NCBI GenBank assembly: GCA_020629635.1
Contig: JAHDCX010000020.1
Location: forward strand, 1 to 56,772
From: Acidimicrobiales bacterium
Lineage (GTDB): Bacteria; Actinomycetota; Acidimicrobiia; Acidimicrobiales; SHLQ01
DNA length: 56,772 bases
Reading direction: 5' to 3'
Shown piece after piece: positions 33,539-42,546 of the stretch. A model generated the notes under the pieces. That model was not told where the DNA came from, ran no database searches, and saw only the letters and a list, made by a program, of their open reading frames with translations. The translations under genes and the position numbers were made by a program. Position 1 is the stretch's first letter. Each line of letters begins with the position of its first letter.

Positions 33539-35223
33539 CGTGTGCTCCTCGGCATCGGGGGAAGAGCCCAGCGGTCGTGCATCCGATCGGTACCGAGGTC
33601 GTCGAGACGGGGCGCCCCTTGAAAAAGGGTGACTCGGAGCCAGTCGGTGGACTTGGGTTTGAAGTTGTCCATGCCGTACTGCGCGAGCTGGAACCGTTGC
33701 AGCTGCAACGGGAGATATCCGCTCGCCGTCGCATCATCTCGGGGTTCGCCATATGGCTGATCGGAGACGAAGAGGCGAGCCACCGAGTCGATGAGTTCGG
33801 GGTTGTCCGCGACGAGCGCGCCGAGTGTGGCGTCCGGCTCAGCCGTCGCAAGCGCGTTGCCGAGGTCACCCATGCGGGCGGCAACGTCGATTCCCATGTC
33901 CTGGTTGTCGAGCGCGACGGCAGCGCGGGGCGCCCGCCGTGGTTCTTCGGTGTTGTCGCTGTACACCCACCACCACGAGCGAGCGGCTGATGGATCGAGT
34001 GAGCCCACCCAGCCGAACCGGTCGTCGAAGTGTCGACGGGCATCGGCCACGGACATGGCGAGTTCGGCCGGCGCGTGTTCGTCGACGAGAAGCAATCGAT
34101 CGACGGTCTCGTCGAGCGACCGGTCGAGCTCGACGAGGAGCGCGACGACGAGCTCCTCGGCTTCGACGTGGAGCCCGCGGGCCCACTCGAGCAGCGCCGC
34201 AAAGGGCTGTGGCTGGGTCCGGAGTCGGTTCCACTGGTCTCGGATGGCCGTCGCGATCGGAACGAGTTCGGCTGGTGAGAGAAACGGGTCAGCGTCGGCG
34301 GACGTGCCGGTTGCGAAGTGGGCGATGGCGCGGTCCATCCACCAGTCGAATTCGGACTGGGCCTCCTGGTCAGCGTCAGCCCGAAGGACGTTTGCCAAGG
34401 CCAGCTCTCGGACCGCGATCCACGCGTTGATGATGCGAGGGTGTTTGAAGGCGTACGGCACGAGTCCGAGGCCGGTTGCGTTTCCGAGACCGAAGAAGGT
34501 CCGCCACTCCCCCGTCAACCGCGCAGCAGCCTCACCACCACGAGCGCGAGCACAGTGTTCGACGACGTCGTAGCTGAGCTCCCGATAACACCACGCGGCG
34601 AGGAACTGCGCCCGATACGGCGCTGCCAGCGGGTGCCCGTCGCGATAGCCGTCGAACGAGCGCATGCCGTACTTGCCGTTCGCGTAGAACGCCGTGGACC
34701 GCATGATGTAGCCGGCATCGCCGACCTCGTCGATCGACGGCTGCTCGCCCGAGGCGAGTACGTCCACCAGCCGTTCGAAGAAGCGCACGCTTCGGTTGCC
34801 GCGTGTGAGTGCGAGCACGCCGGGGTCGTGGCGACCGTCCTCCTGATTCGGGACGTTCTCTCGAAGTTGGGCCCACCGGGCCTCATCCAGCGGTCCCTCG
34901 ACGAGTGCGGCGGCGATCTCCCATCGATCGGCGATCACCCGATCGGTGTGCGCCGATTCGGGCAACGCCTGGAGAAACGCCACGAAGTGGAACTGATGGT
35001 CCTGGGCATCGATTTGGTAGGCGACCTCACCCTGTCCGTCGTCGTCGAGGTCCAGGTGGCAACGCTCGGCCTGCCACCGTTCGACTTCGGCGCGCCGCAG
35101 CAGTGTGCGACTGAACGAGTAGCGGGTCAGTCGGGCGGCCCCGAGGCGTTCTGGCGCCATGACGTAATCCGGCGGCCGCAAGCGGCCGTCATTCGCAGCG
35201 AGCAGCGCGTCGAGATCCAACAT
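33535..35223 (-). CDS. Unknown cytoplasmic protein (562 aa)
   Basis: The gene starts at ATG 35223 (LDLDALLAANDGRLRPPDYV); upstream in-frame codons give an implausible Arg-rich N-terminus. It is soluble, Trp- and acidic-residue-rich and mostly helical, with HFHFVAFLQALPES, GKYGMRSFDGYRDGHPLAAPYRAQFLAAWCYREL and KHPRIINAWIAVRELALANVLRAD. It ends DNFKPKSTDWLRVTLFQGAPRL. I do not recognise the family and see no catalytic signature. Its stop overlaps the start of the dipeptidase-like gene (ATGA), so the two proteins are made together and may form one pathway or complex. Confidence 0.75.
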   Translation of the reverse strand: MLDLDALLAANDGRLRPPDYVMAPERLGAARLTRYSFSRTLLRRAEVERWQAERCHLDLDDDGQGEVAYQIDAQDHQFHFVAFLQALPESAHTDRVIADRWEIAAALVEGPLDEARWAQLRENVPNQEDGRHDPGVLALTRGNRSVRFFERLVDVLASGEQPSIDEVGDAGYIMRSTAFYANGKYGMRSFDGYRDGHPLAAPYRAQFLAAWCYRELSYDVVEHCARARGGEAAARLTGEWRTFFGLGNATGLGLVPYAFKHPRIINAWIAVRELALANVLRADADQEAQSEFDWWMDRAIAHFATGTSADADPFLSPAELVPIATAIRDQWNRLRTQPQPFAALLEWARGLHVEAEELVVALLVELDRSLDETVDRLLLVDEHAPAELAMSVADARRHFDDRFGWVGSLDPSAARSWWWVYSDNTEEPRRAPRAAVALDNQDMGIDVAARMGDLGNALATAEPDATLGALVADNPELIDSVARLFVSDQPYGEPRDDATASGYLPLQLQRFQLAQYGMDNFKPKSTDWLRVTLFQGAPRLDDLGTDRMHDRWALPPMPRSTR

Positions 35224-35228
35224 CACGG

Positions 35229-36389
35229 TCAGTGTACGGCAGGCGTTCCGCCGGTCCTGGGCCGAGCCAGTGTGAGCCAGATCGTCGCCGGGATCGTGAC
35301 GAGAGCCATGGCTGCTCCGACGCTCAGCGAGGTGTCCGCGAGGACCCCGACGAGGAGCGGCGCCCCGAGCAGTGCGACACGACTTCCGGCCGTGAGCGCC
35401 CCGAGGCACGGGCCGGGCCTCGGAGCACGCGCTGCCGCGTCGTACAAGTGCGGGAACATCACCGACACGCCCATCCCGGCGATCACGAAACCGACGAAGG
35501 CGATCGAGACAGTCGGCACGAGTGTGCCGAGCAGGATGCCGAGCGTAGCGACCGCGCCGGAGAGACGAAGCATGGCCTCGTTCCCGACAGCGGTCGCCAA
35601 ATGGTCGCCGAACAACCGGCCGACGACCATGCCGACGGTGAACGAGACGTAGGCCGCACCGGCGATTCCCGGACTGGCGTCGAGATCGTCTGTCAGCCGA
35701 AAGGCCGACCAGTCACTCGAGATGAGCTCGGGGACGATGGCCGCCGCGCCGAACACGAAGAAGGTTCCGATGAGCGCTCGAGGAACCGGCGACGTACCCC
35801 GGTCGTTGCTGTCGTGCTCATCTGCATCTGTCGGAAGGAGCCCTGGCGCCACATAGGCAAGGGTCACTGCGAGTACTGCCGCAGCGACGAAGAGGTGCGT
35901 TCGCAAGGCGACTCCGGCCTCGGCCAGGATTGCCGACGTCCCGCCGCCGATCACCGTTCCGACGCTCCAAGCGGCGTGCAATCTGTTCATGACCGGCGTG
36001 TGTCGACGGGCGGAGAGCCGCGACCCTTGGATGTTCATCGCGACGTCGGTCACGACGTCGGACGCGGAGATGGCTGCGAGGACGAGCAGTAGCGCGACCG
36101 CCGAGCCAGCGAAGGAGATGAGCGGGAGGAAGCCGACGAGACACGCGGCGCCTCCGATCATCGATCGTTTCGTGCCAAACCGCTCCACGATCGGCCCGAC
36201 GGCGAGACTTCCGACGACGCCTGCGCTGCTCGCGACCGCCAGGATCAGCCCGATGGTGGCAAGGCCGACCCCGATCTCGTCGCGAATCTCTGGCAGCCGC
36301 GGGACGTACGACGCCACCACCACACCGTTGACGAAGAACTGCACCGCGACCGCACGAAGGGCGCGTTGGTCCGATGGTGAGGCGGTCAT
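35229..36389 (-). CDS. MFS transporter
   Basis: This 386-aa protein has about twelve membrane spans. Motifs include FFVNGVVVASYVPRLPEIRDEIGVGLATIG near the N-terminus and a motif-A-like loop GPIVERFGTKRSM after span 2. SDVVTDVAMNIQGSRLSARRHTPVMNRLHAAWSVGTVIGG is typical of the YbjJ-like/fucose-permease-like branch. The start at 36389 overlaps the EamA stop (ATGA). It precedes the 562-aa gene by only 5 bases, so EamA, MFS and the M19 operon may form one transcript. The substrate is unknown. Confidence 0.85.
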   Translation of the reverse strand: MTASPSDQRALRAVAVQFFVNGVVVASYVPRLPEIRDEIGVGLATIGLILAVASSAGVVGSLAVGPIVERFGTKRSMIGGAACLVGFLPLISFAGSAVALLLVLAAISASDVVTDVAMNIQGSRLSARRHTPVMNRLHAAWSVGTVIGGGTSAILAEAGVALRTHLFVAAAVLAVTLAYVAPGLLPTDADEHDSNDRGTSPVPRALIGTFFVFGAAAIVPELISSDWSAFRLTDDLDASPGIAGAAYVSFTVGMVVGRLFGDHLATAVGNEAMLRLSGAVATLGILLGTLVPTVSIAFVGFVIAGMGVSVMFPHLYDAAARAPRPGPCLGALTAGSRVALLGAPLLVGVLADTSLSVGAAMALVTIPATIWLTLARPRTGGTPAVH

Positions 36390-37279
36390 CGAGTCGCCCA
36401 TTCTGGTTCGGGGGCGGGGGCCGGAGCGGTACCCCACAAGACGGCCAGAACGATGATCACGCCACCCACGACGGTCGTCATGGTGGGTGGCTCGCTGAAG
36501 AAGAGCCACGCCCAGATGGTTGCCGCGACGGTTTCGACGGGGGCGAACAGACCGACCTCCGCCGCAGGCAGATGTTTTGGGGCTTCCGCGATCAGGACGC
36601 GAGCGAGCGGTCCGAAGATGAGGCCCATGAGCGTCAGCGCGATCCACGTCTGGGCATCGTGGCCCCACAGCGTGCCGGGGATGACGGCGATCGCCGCCAT
36701 CCCGACGCCGGCGATGGCAACCATGAGCATCCGGTCCACATCGGGGTGCTTGCGCAACACGACGAGACTGAGACCGAACTGGATGATGGCGGCCACGGCG
36801 AGCAGATCTCCGACGAGTGTTCCGCCGCCGAATGACCCAGAGACGACGACGAGGATGCCGACCATCGAGACAGCGATCGCAATCCAGACACGGCGAGTTG
36901 TCTGCTCGCGGAGAAGCAACCAGGCAAAGCCGGCTGCCGTGAGCGGCGCAGCGGCGATGATCACCACGACGTTCGCGACGGACGTGTTCGTGACGGCGAG
37001 GACAAACACCGACGTGCTTCCCGCCTGGAGCGCAGCCGCCGTCCAGAGGCCCGGCCCGCCGTGGCGAATGTTGGCGAGAGGCGAGCGGCGGTCTCGAAGC
37101 ACGACGAGAGTGAAGAGCGAGGCTGCGGTGAAGATCCCGACCCAAAACGTGACGTCAAACCCGTCGATGTCCGCAAGTCGGATGAAGAAGGAGTCCGTCG
37201 AGACCGCCAGCATGCCGAAGAACGCGAGCAGGACGCCTTGTCGGCGGGTGGAGATGCCCTTGGCCGAACTCCCGAACAC
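36386..37279 (-). CDS. EamA/DMT-family exporter
   Basis: This 297-aa protein has ten predicted spans arranged as two EamA repeats: GVLLAFFGMLAVSTDSFFIRLA and later LTLMGLIFGPLARVLIAEAPKHLPAAEVGLFAPVETVAATIWAWLFFSEPPT. SVANVVVIIAAAPLTAAGFAWLLLREQ is the classic end of the first repeat. Such proteins export amino acids or other metabolites. It is co-transcribed with the following MFS gene. No substrate clue beyond neighbours. Confidence 0.87.
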   Translation of the reverse strand: MFGSSAKGISTRRQGVLLAFFGMLAVSTDSFFIRLADIDGFDVTFWVGIFTAASLFTLVVLRDRRSPLANIRHGGPGLWTAAALQAGSTSVFVLAVTNTSVANVVVIIAAAPLTAAGFAWLLLREQTTRRVWIAIAVSMVGILVVVSGSFGGGTLVGDLLAVAAIIQFGLSLVVLRKHPDVDRMLMVAIAGVGMAAIAVIPGTLWGHDAQTWIALTLMGLIFGPLARVLIAEAPKHLPAAEVGLFAPVETVAATIWAWLFFSEPPTMTTVVGGVIIVLAVLWGTAPAPAPEPEWATR

Positions 37280-37307
37280 CTCGCGACGCTACCGCTGGCG
37301 GCGGTGA

Positions 37308-38519
37308 TCAGCCGCCTCGAAGCGTGACTGGGAGTTCGACTTCCGCTCCGTCTCGAAGCACCGTGAGCGTGAGCTCCTGACCGATTGCTGCGTCGTAGGT
37401 GATTGCCAGATTGACGTCTTCGACAGATCGGACCCGTTCTCCGTCGATTGCGACGACGACGTCGGGAGAAATCGGAACGACGATGCCGAGCACTTCACGG
37501 AAGTCCGGGGAGCGCAGGCCTGCCGAATCGGCGGTTCCTCCAGCAGCCACATCGAGAACTGCGAGTCCTTGACTTGGGAGGTCGGCCGCCTCGAGCACGT
37601 CCGGAGGGAGAACGTTGAGCGCCCCAAGGGTCGCGCCAAAGACAGCGCGAGTGTCGCCGATCGAAGACACACCGCCGAGGCCGAGGTTTGCAAGCGACTC
37701 TTCGAGCAGGTTCGAGGGCACGGCGAAGCCAATGCCGGCGAACGCTTCGACCTCCGGATTGAACAACGCCGTGTTGATCCCGATGAGTTCGCCGGACGAG
37801 TTGAGCAGCGCGCCGCCCGAGTTCCCCGGGTTGATCGCCGCGTCGGTTTGGATCATCGGGACCGCGACCTGTCCGACCGAATCCACGAGTCGCCCGGTCG
37901 AGGACACGGTGCCCACCGTGACGGAGACTCCGATGCCGAACGGGTTGCCGATGGCGACCGTCTTTTGTCCTGGCACGACCTGGTCGGAATCCCCGAGTGG
38001 AATCGGCTCGAGGTCGGGCAGGGCCGCCGTCCCCTCCGCTTCGAGGAGGGCAAGGTCGAATGACGGGTTCACGCCGACGACCCGAAGCGGAATCAGACGG
38101 TCGCTGTCTTTGAACTGCGCGGTGATGGTGGCGCCTTCGACCATGTCGCTCGTGCCGGCCTCGAGTGTGTCTTGGACGACGTGGAAGTTGCTGACGACGA
38201 CGCGGCGGCCGTCGGCCTCGATCAAGAAGCCCGAGCCGCTCGATCGCAACGGCGGCGAGTCGGTGCGGGGCAGGACTTCCTGGTCGACGTCGGTCGCTGT
38301 CGCCATCGCTGGACCCATGCGTTGACCGTTCACCTCGACGGCGAGCGCTGCAGTGCTCGGTCCGAAGCGTTCGACGATCGCGATCGTGTTCGTCTCGTCC
38401 TGTGTGGGGCCGAGCGACACCGCGGCATTGGTACTGCTCGAGCACGATGCGGCGAGCAGGATTGCCGCGAAGGGAATCGGTCGAAGTCGACGACGGCGGC
38501 GTTGGTGGGGTGAAGTCAT
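37308..38519 (-). CDS. HtrA/DegP-like trypsin-fold serine protease, lipoprotein
   Basis: This is a 403-aa exported protease. After an Arg-rich start it has a signal peptide with lipobox (FAAILLAASCSSS), a linker, and a chymotrypsin-fold domain with His (VVVSNFHVVQDT), Asp (SFDLALLEAEG) and Ser (NPGNSGGALLN). One C-terminal PDZ-like domain follows (GTADSAGLRSPDFREVLGIVVPISPDVVVAIDGERVRSVEDVNLAI). It should act in envelope protein quality control. The start is set at ATG 38519; an ATG at 38567 is open. It is divergent from the LLM gene. Confidence 0.9.
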   Translation of the reverse strand: MTSPHQRRRRRLRPIPFAAILLAASCSSSTNAAVSLGPTQDETNTIAIVERFGPSTAALAVEVNGQRMGPAMATATDVDQEVLPRTDSPPLRSSGSGFLIEADGRRVVVSNFHVVQDTLEAGTSDMVEGATITAQFKDSDRLIPLRVVGVNPSFDLALLEAEGTAALPDLEPIPLGDSDQVVPGQKTVAIGNPFGIGVSVTVGTVSSTGRLVDSVGQVAVPMIQTDAAINPGNSGGALLNSSGELIGINTALFNPEVEAFAGIGFAVPSNLLEESLANLGLGGVSSIGDTRAVFGATLGALNVLPPDVLEAADLPSQGLAVLDVAAGGTADSAGLRSPDFREVLGIVVPISPDVVVAIDGERVRSVEDVNLAITYDAAIGQELTLTVLRDGAEVELPVTLRGG

Positions 38520-38604
38520 TGGCAGGCAAACCCTGCGACGGGGCCGATCATTCGCTCGGGTCGGCACTTAGGATCTCACGCGACCACGACCGACGGGAGC
38601 CGTC

Positions 38605-39393
38605 ATGAAGATCGCCGTTCACCTCCATCCTCAGCACGCGTCCTACAGCCAGCTCCGCGAGGCTGCGATCGCTTCGGAGGAGGCGGGCGCCGACATCATC
38701 TACAACTGGGACCACTTCTTTCCGCTGTACGGCGATCCGGACGGACCGCACTTCGAGGCCTGGACCAACCTTGCGTCGTGGGCGGAGGTGACGTCCCGTG
38801 TGGAGATCGGGTGCCTCGTCACGTGCAACAGCTACCGGAACCCCGAGCTCCTGGCCGATATGGCGCGCACTGTCGATCACATCTCTGATGGGCGCCTGAT
38901 CATGGGAATCGGTGCGGGGTGGTTCGAGCGGGACTACGACGAGTTCGGGTACGAATTCGGCACAGCCGGAACTCGGTTGCACGCACTTCGCGACGCGTTG
39001 CCTCGACTGATCGACCGTATGGCGAAGGGCAATCCGGCGCCCAACCGTCGCATCCCGATCCTCATCGGCGGAAGCGGCGAGAAGAAGACGCTGAACTATT
39101 GCTCGCAGTATGCAGATGTGTGGCACGGCTGGTGGAACGAGGAATGGGCGCACAAGAACTCGGTCCTCGAGGAGTGGTGCGCCAAGAACGATCGGGACCC
39201 GGCAACGATTCAACGATCGGTCGGCGTCGACACCGACAAGGTGGAGGACTGGGACGCACTGTTCGAAGGCCTCGCGACAGCCCAGGTCGACGAGATCACG
39301 ATCGGCCGCGGTGGCCCCGACTACGACCTCAGCCTGCTCCCCCGCTTCCTCGAATTCCGGGACTCGCTCTTTATGGGGTCAGGTCTGACATAG
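38605..39393 (+). CDS. LLM-class F420-dependent oxidoreductase
   Basis: This 262-aa luciferase-like TIM-barrel protein shows EEAGADIIYNWDHFFPLYG, VEIGCLVTCNSYRNPELLADMARTVDHISDGRLIMGIGAGWFERDYDEFGYEFGTAGTRLHAL (family core) and PILIGGSGEKKTLNYCSQYADVWHGWW. These features indicate deazaflavin F420 as cofactor, common in actinobacteria. It is shorter than many relatives. Its last codons (FMGSGLT) read straight into a GGGGTCAG repeat-like motif, so the C-terminus may have been altered. GGGAG lies 6 bases before the ATG. The substrate is unknown. Confidence 0.88.
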   Translation: MKIAVHLHPQHASYSQLREAAIASEEAGADIIYNWDHFFPLYGDPDGPHFEAWTNLASWAEVTSRVEIGCLVTCNSYRNPELLADMARTVDHISDGRLIMGIGAGWFERDYDEFGYEFGTAGTRLHALRDALPRLIDRMAKGNPAPNRRIPILIGGSGEKKTLNYCSQYADVWHGWWNEEWAHKNSVLEEWCAKNDRDPATIQRSVGVDTDKVEDWDALFEGLATAQVDEITIGRGGPDYDLSLLPRFLEFRDSLFMGSGLT

Positions 39394-39419
39394 CAAGAGG
39401 TTCGGACTGCGGGGTCAGG
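39375..39419. repeat. GGGGTCAG motif pair
   Basis: GGGGTCAGG occurs at 39375-39383 (followed by TCTGACA) and again at 39411-39419 (followed by CCGACC). Related forms flank the next gene: TTGACCCC at 40219-40226 and GGGGTCAGC at 40237-40245. They may be remnants of a small dispersed intergenic repeat. Confidence 0.35.
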
Positions 39420-39424
39420 CCGAC

Positions 39425-40183
39425 CTACAAGAGCATGCCAGGCAGGCTCGGTCTTGCCGTTCGTCCGCCGTCGACGGTGATGACCTGACCGGTCACGAAT
39501 CGCGATTCGTCGCTGGCCAGCCAGACGGCGACGTCGCCGACGTCGGTGGTGTCCCCGACCCGACCGATCGGATGGAGCTTGGCGAGTTCGGCGATCACGA
39601 GATCACGATCGGGGTGGGTGTCGACGTAGCTGGCGTTGAGCGGCGTATCGATCCATCCGGGTGCGATCGCGTTGCAGCGCGTGCCATGCGGACCGAGGTC
39701 GATCGCCGTGGCACGGGTGAGGCCGTGCACACCGGCTTTCGTGGCGGCGTAGGCGGCGTGCTGCGGGTTGCAGGCGTCGCCTTCGAGCGAGCCGATGTTG
39801 ATGATCGAACCGACACCATGAGCAGCGAGGTGTGGCGCGGCGTGCTTGCTCAGCAGCATTGGGCCGGTGAGGTTGATGGCCAGCATTCGATCCCACGACT
39901 CGAGGTCTTGTTCGTCGATCGGGGTCTCGAACATGATCCCGGCGTTGTTGACCACGATGTCGAGGCGACCGTGTGCCTCGACGACGCCAGAAACGAACCC
40001 GGCGACCTGCGCTTCGTTGGCGACGTCGAGCGGGTGGCTCTCGTGAACCTCGCTCGCCGTGAGATCACCCACCATGACGGTGGCACCGGCTGCGGCGAGA
40101 CGGTCGGCGATGGCTGCGCCGATGCTTCGGGCGCCGCCGGTGACGATGGCGACTCGGTCGGCGAGGCGGGTGTCGCTGCGCAT
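39425..40183 (-). CDS. Short-chain dehydrogenase/reductase (SDR)
   Basis: This 252-aa classical SDR has a Rossmann motif TGGARSIG, NNAG (NNAGIMFETPI), catalytic Ser in NIGSLEGD, Tyr-x3-Lys in AYAATKAGVHG, and the C-terminal FVTGQVITVDGG. An Asp (VGDLTAS) after beta-2 suggests NAD preference. It is the last gene of the minus run LysR-MttB-SDR-SDR, 57 bases after the other SDR. It probably oxidises or reduces an alcohol/ketone intermediate of the same pathway. Confidence 0.9.
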   Translation of the reverse strand: MRSDTRLADRVAIVTGGARSIGAAIADRLAAAGATVMVGDLTASEVHESHPLDVANEAQVAGFVSGVVEAHGRLDIVVNNAGIMFETPIDEQDLESWDRMLAINLTGPMLLSKHAAPHLAAHGVGSIINIGSLEGDACNPQHAAYAATKAGVHGLTRATAIDLGPHGTRCNAIAPGWIDTPLNASYVDTHPDRDLVIAELAKLHPIGRVGDTTDVGDVAVWLASDESRFVTGQVITVDGGRTARPSLPGMLL

Positions 40184-40240
40184 GTCGGACTCCTGTTCAA
40201 CCTGTTACTTGTTGGGACTTGACCCCACGACGACCCGGGG

Positions 40241-41011
40241 TCAGCCGGCGAGGTAGCCGCCGTCGATGGGGAGGGCGACGCCGGTGACGTGGCTGGACTG
40301 GTCGCTGGCGAGGTAGAGCATCGATTTGGCGATCTCGGCGGGTTCGGGGATGCGACCTTCGGGGATGCCGGCGATATTGGCGGCGAAGACGTCGTCGGGG
40401 CTGCGGCCGGTCTTTTCGTGGGCGGACACGAGCATGGGTGTGTCCACTGCCCCCGGGCACAGCGCATTGATCCGGATGCCCTCGGACGCGTGGTCGAGGG
40501 CCATCGCCTTGGTCAGCAACACGACGGCGCCTTTCGAGGCGCAGTATGCGGGCAGTCCGGCGCTTCCGACGATGCCGACGTTGGACGCCAGGTTCACCAC
40601 GACGCCGCCTTCTCCCTGGTGTCGGAACTGGCGCACCGCGGCGCGCGACATGAAGAAGGTCGCGTCGGTATTGACCCGCATGTTCTGCCACCACTCGTCG
40701 TCCGTGGTCTCGGTGGCGTCGCCTCGCGTGATCGTGCCGGCGACGTTGGCGAGCACATCGAGCCGACCGAACTCGGCGACGGCGAACGCAACGAGCTCGT
40801 CGGCGAAGGCGGGGTTGGTCACGTCGCCGAGCATGATGCGGCTGTCGCCGTCGATCGAGGCGATCAGTGCTGCGGTCGACTCGGCGCCGGTCGTGCTCCG
40901 GCCCGACACGACCACCTTTGCGCCTGCCTCGGCGAACGCCATGGCCGTGGCGGCCCCGATACCCGACGTTGCGCCCGTGACGATCGCAACCTTCCCTTCC
41001 AACGCGGTCAC
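40241..41011 (-). CDS. Short-chain dehydrogenase/reductase (SDR)
   Basis: This 256-aa classical SDR has TGATSGIG cofactor loop, SGRST after beta-2 (Arg favours NADP), NVAGTITRGD, catalytic NLASNVGIVG with YCASKGAVVLL, and VTGVALPIDGGYLAG at the end. Its start overlaps the MttB-like stop by 4 bases, so it is translationally tied to that methyltransferase. The Ala/Gly-rich, EAGAKVVVSG context is ordinary for the family. Substrate unknown. Confidence 0.9.
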   Translation of the reverse strand: MTALEGKVAIVTGATSGIGAATAMAFAEAGAKVVVSGRSTTGAESTAALIASIDGDSRIMLGDVTNPAFADELVAFAVAEFGRLDVLANVAGTITRGDATETTDDEWWQNMRVNTDATFFMSRAAVRQFRHQGEGGVVVNLASNVGIVGSAGLPAYCASKGAVVLLTKAMALDHASEGIRINALCPGAVDTPMLVSAHEKTGRSPDDVFAANIAGIPEGRIPEPAEIAKSMLYLASDQSSHVTGVALPIDGGYLAG

Positions 41012-42546
41012 GACAGGCCCTCCGGAATCTCGGCCTTCATCCGGTCTCGGTAGTCGGTGAGTTCTTCGAGAACGGCGTCGTCCATCGACGGACGTTCGTA
41101 CTCCCCCAGCTTCTTCTTGATCATCTCGATGCCCCTGCTGTTGGCGTCGGTCCCGCCCATGGCGTTCCAGTTCTCGTACGCCTCGCCGTCCATCAGCTCG
41201 GGCATGAAGAACGCCGTCTCGAAGTTCGCGAGTGTGTGCTGCGTACCCAGGTAGTGATCGCCGGGGTCGATCTCTCGAACGGCGTCCATCGCCGGGTCGA
41301 GTTCATCCATGTCGACGCCCTTGCCGAGTCGGTACATCATCCGCATCTGCTCGCCGTCGAGAGCGACCTTCGCGTAGCTCTGGCAGAGGGCCGATTCGAG
41401 ATAGCCCGTGGTCGACAGCACGAAGTTCGCACCGGCCATGAGCACGCCGTACATGTTGCGCGCCGCCTCGTAGCCAGCCTGCGCATCCACGAGCTTGGAG
41501 GAGGAACATCCACCGCTGCAGCGCCACGGCAAACCGTAGAAGCGGGCGAGCTGGCCGACGAGCATGTTGATGTGGTCGATCTCGGGCGTCCCGGCCAGAG
41601 GTGCCCCGGAGTTCATCGCCACCGTGGCGGTCCATTGGCCGTACACCGAGGGTGACCCCGGCCGGACGAGCTGCATGAACGCCACGCCTGCGAGCGCTTC
41701 GGCGCTCAGCTGCGCGACTGCTCCCACCGTGCTCGCAGGAGTCGATGCGCCCCCGAGCACGAACGGGCTGAACAGCATCGCCTGGTTGGCGCTCGCGTAC
41801 ACCTTGACCGCGTCGAGCATCGTCTGATCCCAGACGAGGGGCGAGTTGCAGTTGGCGAGCGACGTCGACACGGTCGTGTCGGCCACGACGTCGTGGCCGA
41901 AGACGATCCCCATCATGTGGAGCGACTGCTCGGCACGCTCTCGTGAGGTGACCGAACCCATCAGTGGCTTGTCGCTGTGCACGAGCAGGCTGTGGGTCAT
42001 CTCGAGATGCCGGTGCGGTACGGCGACGTCCATCGGCTCGCACAGCACGCCACCGGTCATGTGCATCGCCGGTTCGAGGTAGGCGAGCTTCGCGAAGTTG
42101 TCGAAGTCGTCGAGCGTGGCGTGGCGACGACGGTTGTCGAGGTCGAGCACGAACGGGGCGCCGTAGGAGGGCGTGAACACCGTCTTGCGGCCACCGAGCG
42201 ACACCGAATGTTCGGGGTTACGGGCGACCATCGTGTACTCCGATGGGGCTGTGGAGATGAGCTCCATGAGGTGTTCGCGATCGAGGCGGACCCGGTACCC
42301 ATCAACGGAGGCCCCCGCCGCCTTCCACATCTCGATCGATTCGTCGTCTCGAAAGTCGATCCCGACTTCTTCGAGCAGGCTCATCGACGCGTCGTGAATC
42401 CGCAGGAGTTGCTCGTGCGGGACGATGTCGAGGTAGGGGATGCCACGGGTGAGCTCAGGCCACCATTCGATCGTCTGCTCGAGGCGAGCGGCGCGCCGGG
42501 CGCCTCTCCCCCGACGTCGCGGGGCTTCGGGTTCGGTCGTGGTCAT
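41008..42546 (-). CDS. MttB-superfamily methyltransferase, non-pyrrolysine
   Basis: This 512-aa protein of the trimethylamine methyltransferase (MttB/MtgB) superfamily is recognised by IHDASMSLLEEVGIDFRDDE, HMTGGVLCEPMDVAVPHRHLEMTHSLLVHSDKPLMGSVTSRERAEQSLHMM, CNSPLVWDQTMLDAVKVYA and PFVLGGASTPASTVGAVAQLSAEALAGV. There is no in-frame UAG, so it is a non-pyrrolysine member like glycine betaine methyltransferases. Those move a methyl group to a corrinoid protein, yet no corrinoid-binding gene lies here. The Arg-rich N-terminus (RRRGRGARRAARL) is extra. It is operon-linked to LysR upstream and an SDR downstream, both by ATGA overlaps. Confidence 0.88.
   Translation of the reverse strand: MTTTEPEAPRRRGRGARRAARLEQTIEWWPELTRGIPYLDIVPHEQLLRIHDASMSLLEEVGIDFRDDESIEMWKAAGASVDGYRVRLDREHLMELISTAPSEYTMVARNPEHSVSLGGRKTVFTPSYGAPFVLDLDNRRRHATLDDFDNFAKLAYLEPAMHMTGGVLCEPMDVAVPHRHLEMTHSLLVHSDKPLMGSVTSRERAEQSLHMMGIVFGHDVVADTTVSTSLANCNSPLVWDQTMLDAVKVYASANQAMLFSPFVLGGASTPASTVGAVAQLSAEALAGVAFMQLVRPGSPSVYGQWTATVAMNSGAPLAGTPEIDHINMLVGQLARFYGLPWRCSGGCSSSKLVDAQAGYEAARNMYGVLMAGANFVLSTTGYLESALCQSYAKVALDGEQMRMMYRLGKGVDMDELDPAMDAVREIDPGDHYLGTQHTLANFETAFFMPELMDGEAYENWNAMGGTDANSRGIEMIKKKLGEYERPSMDDAVLEELTDYRDRMKAEIPEGLS

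Noticed and set aside
41008-42546. Pyrrolysine (in-frame UAG) in the MttB-like gene
   Set aside because: The frame runs its full family length with no internal TAG, so it is a non-pyrrolysine member.
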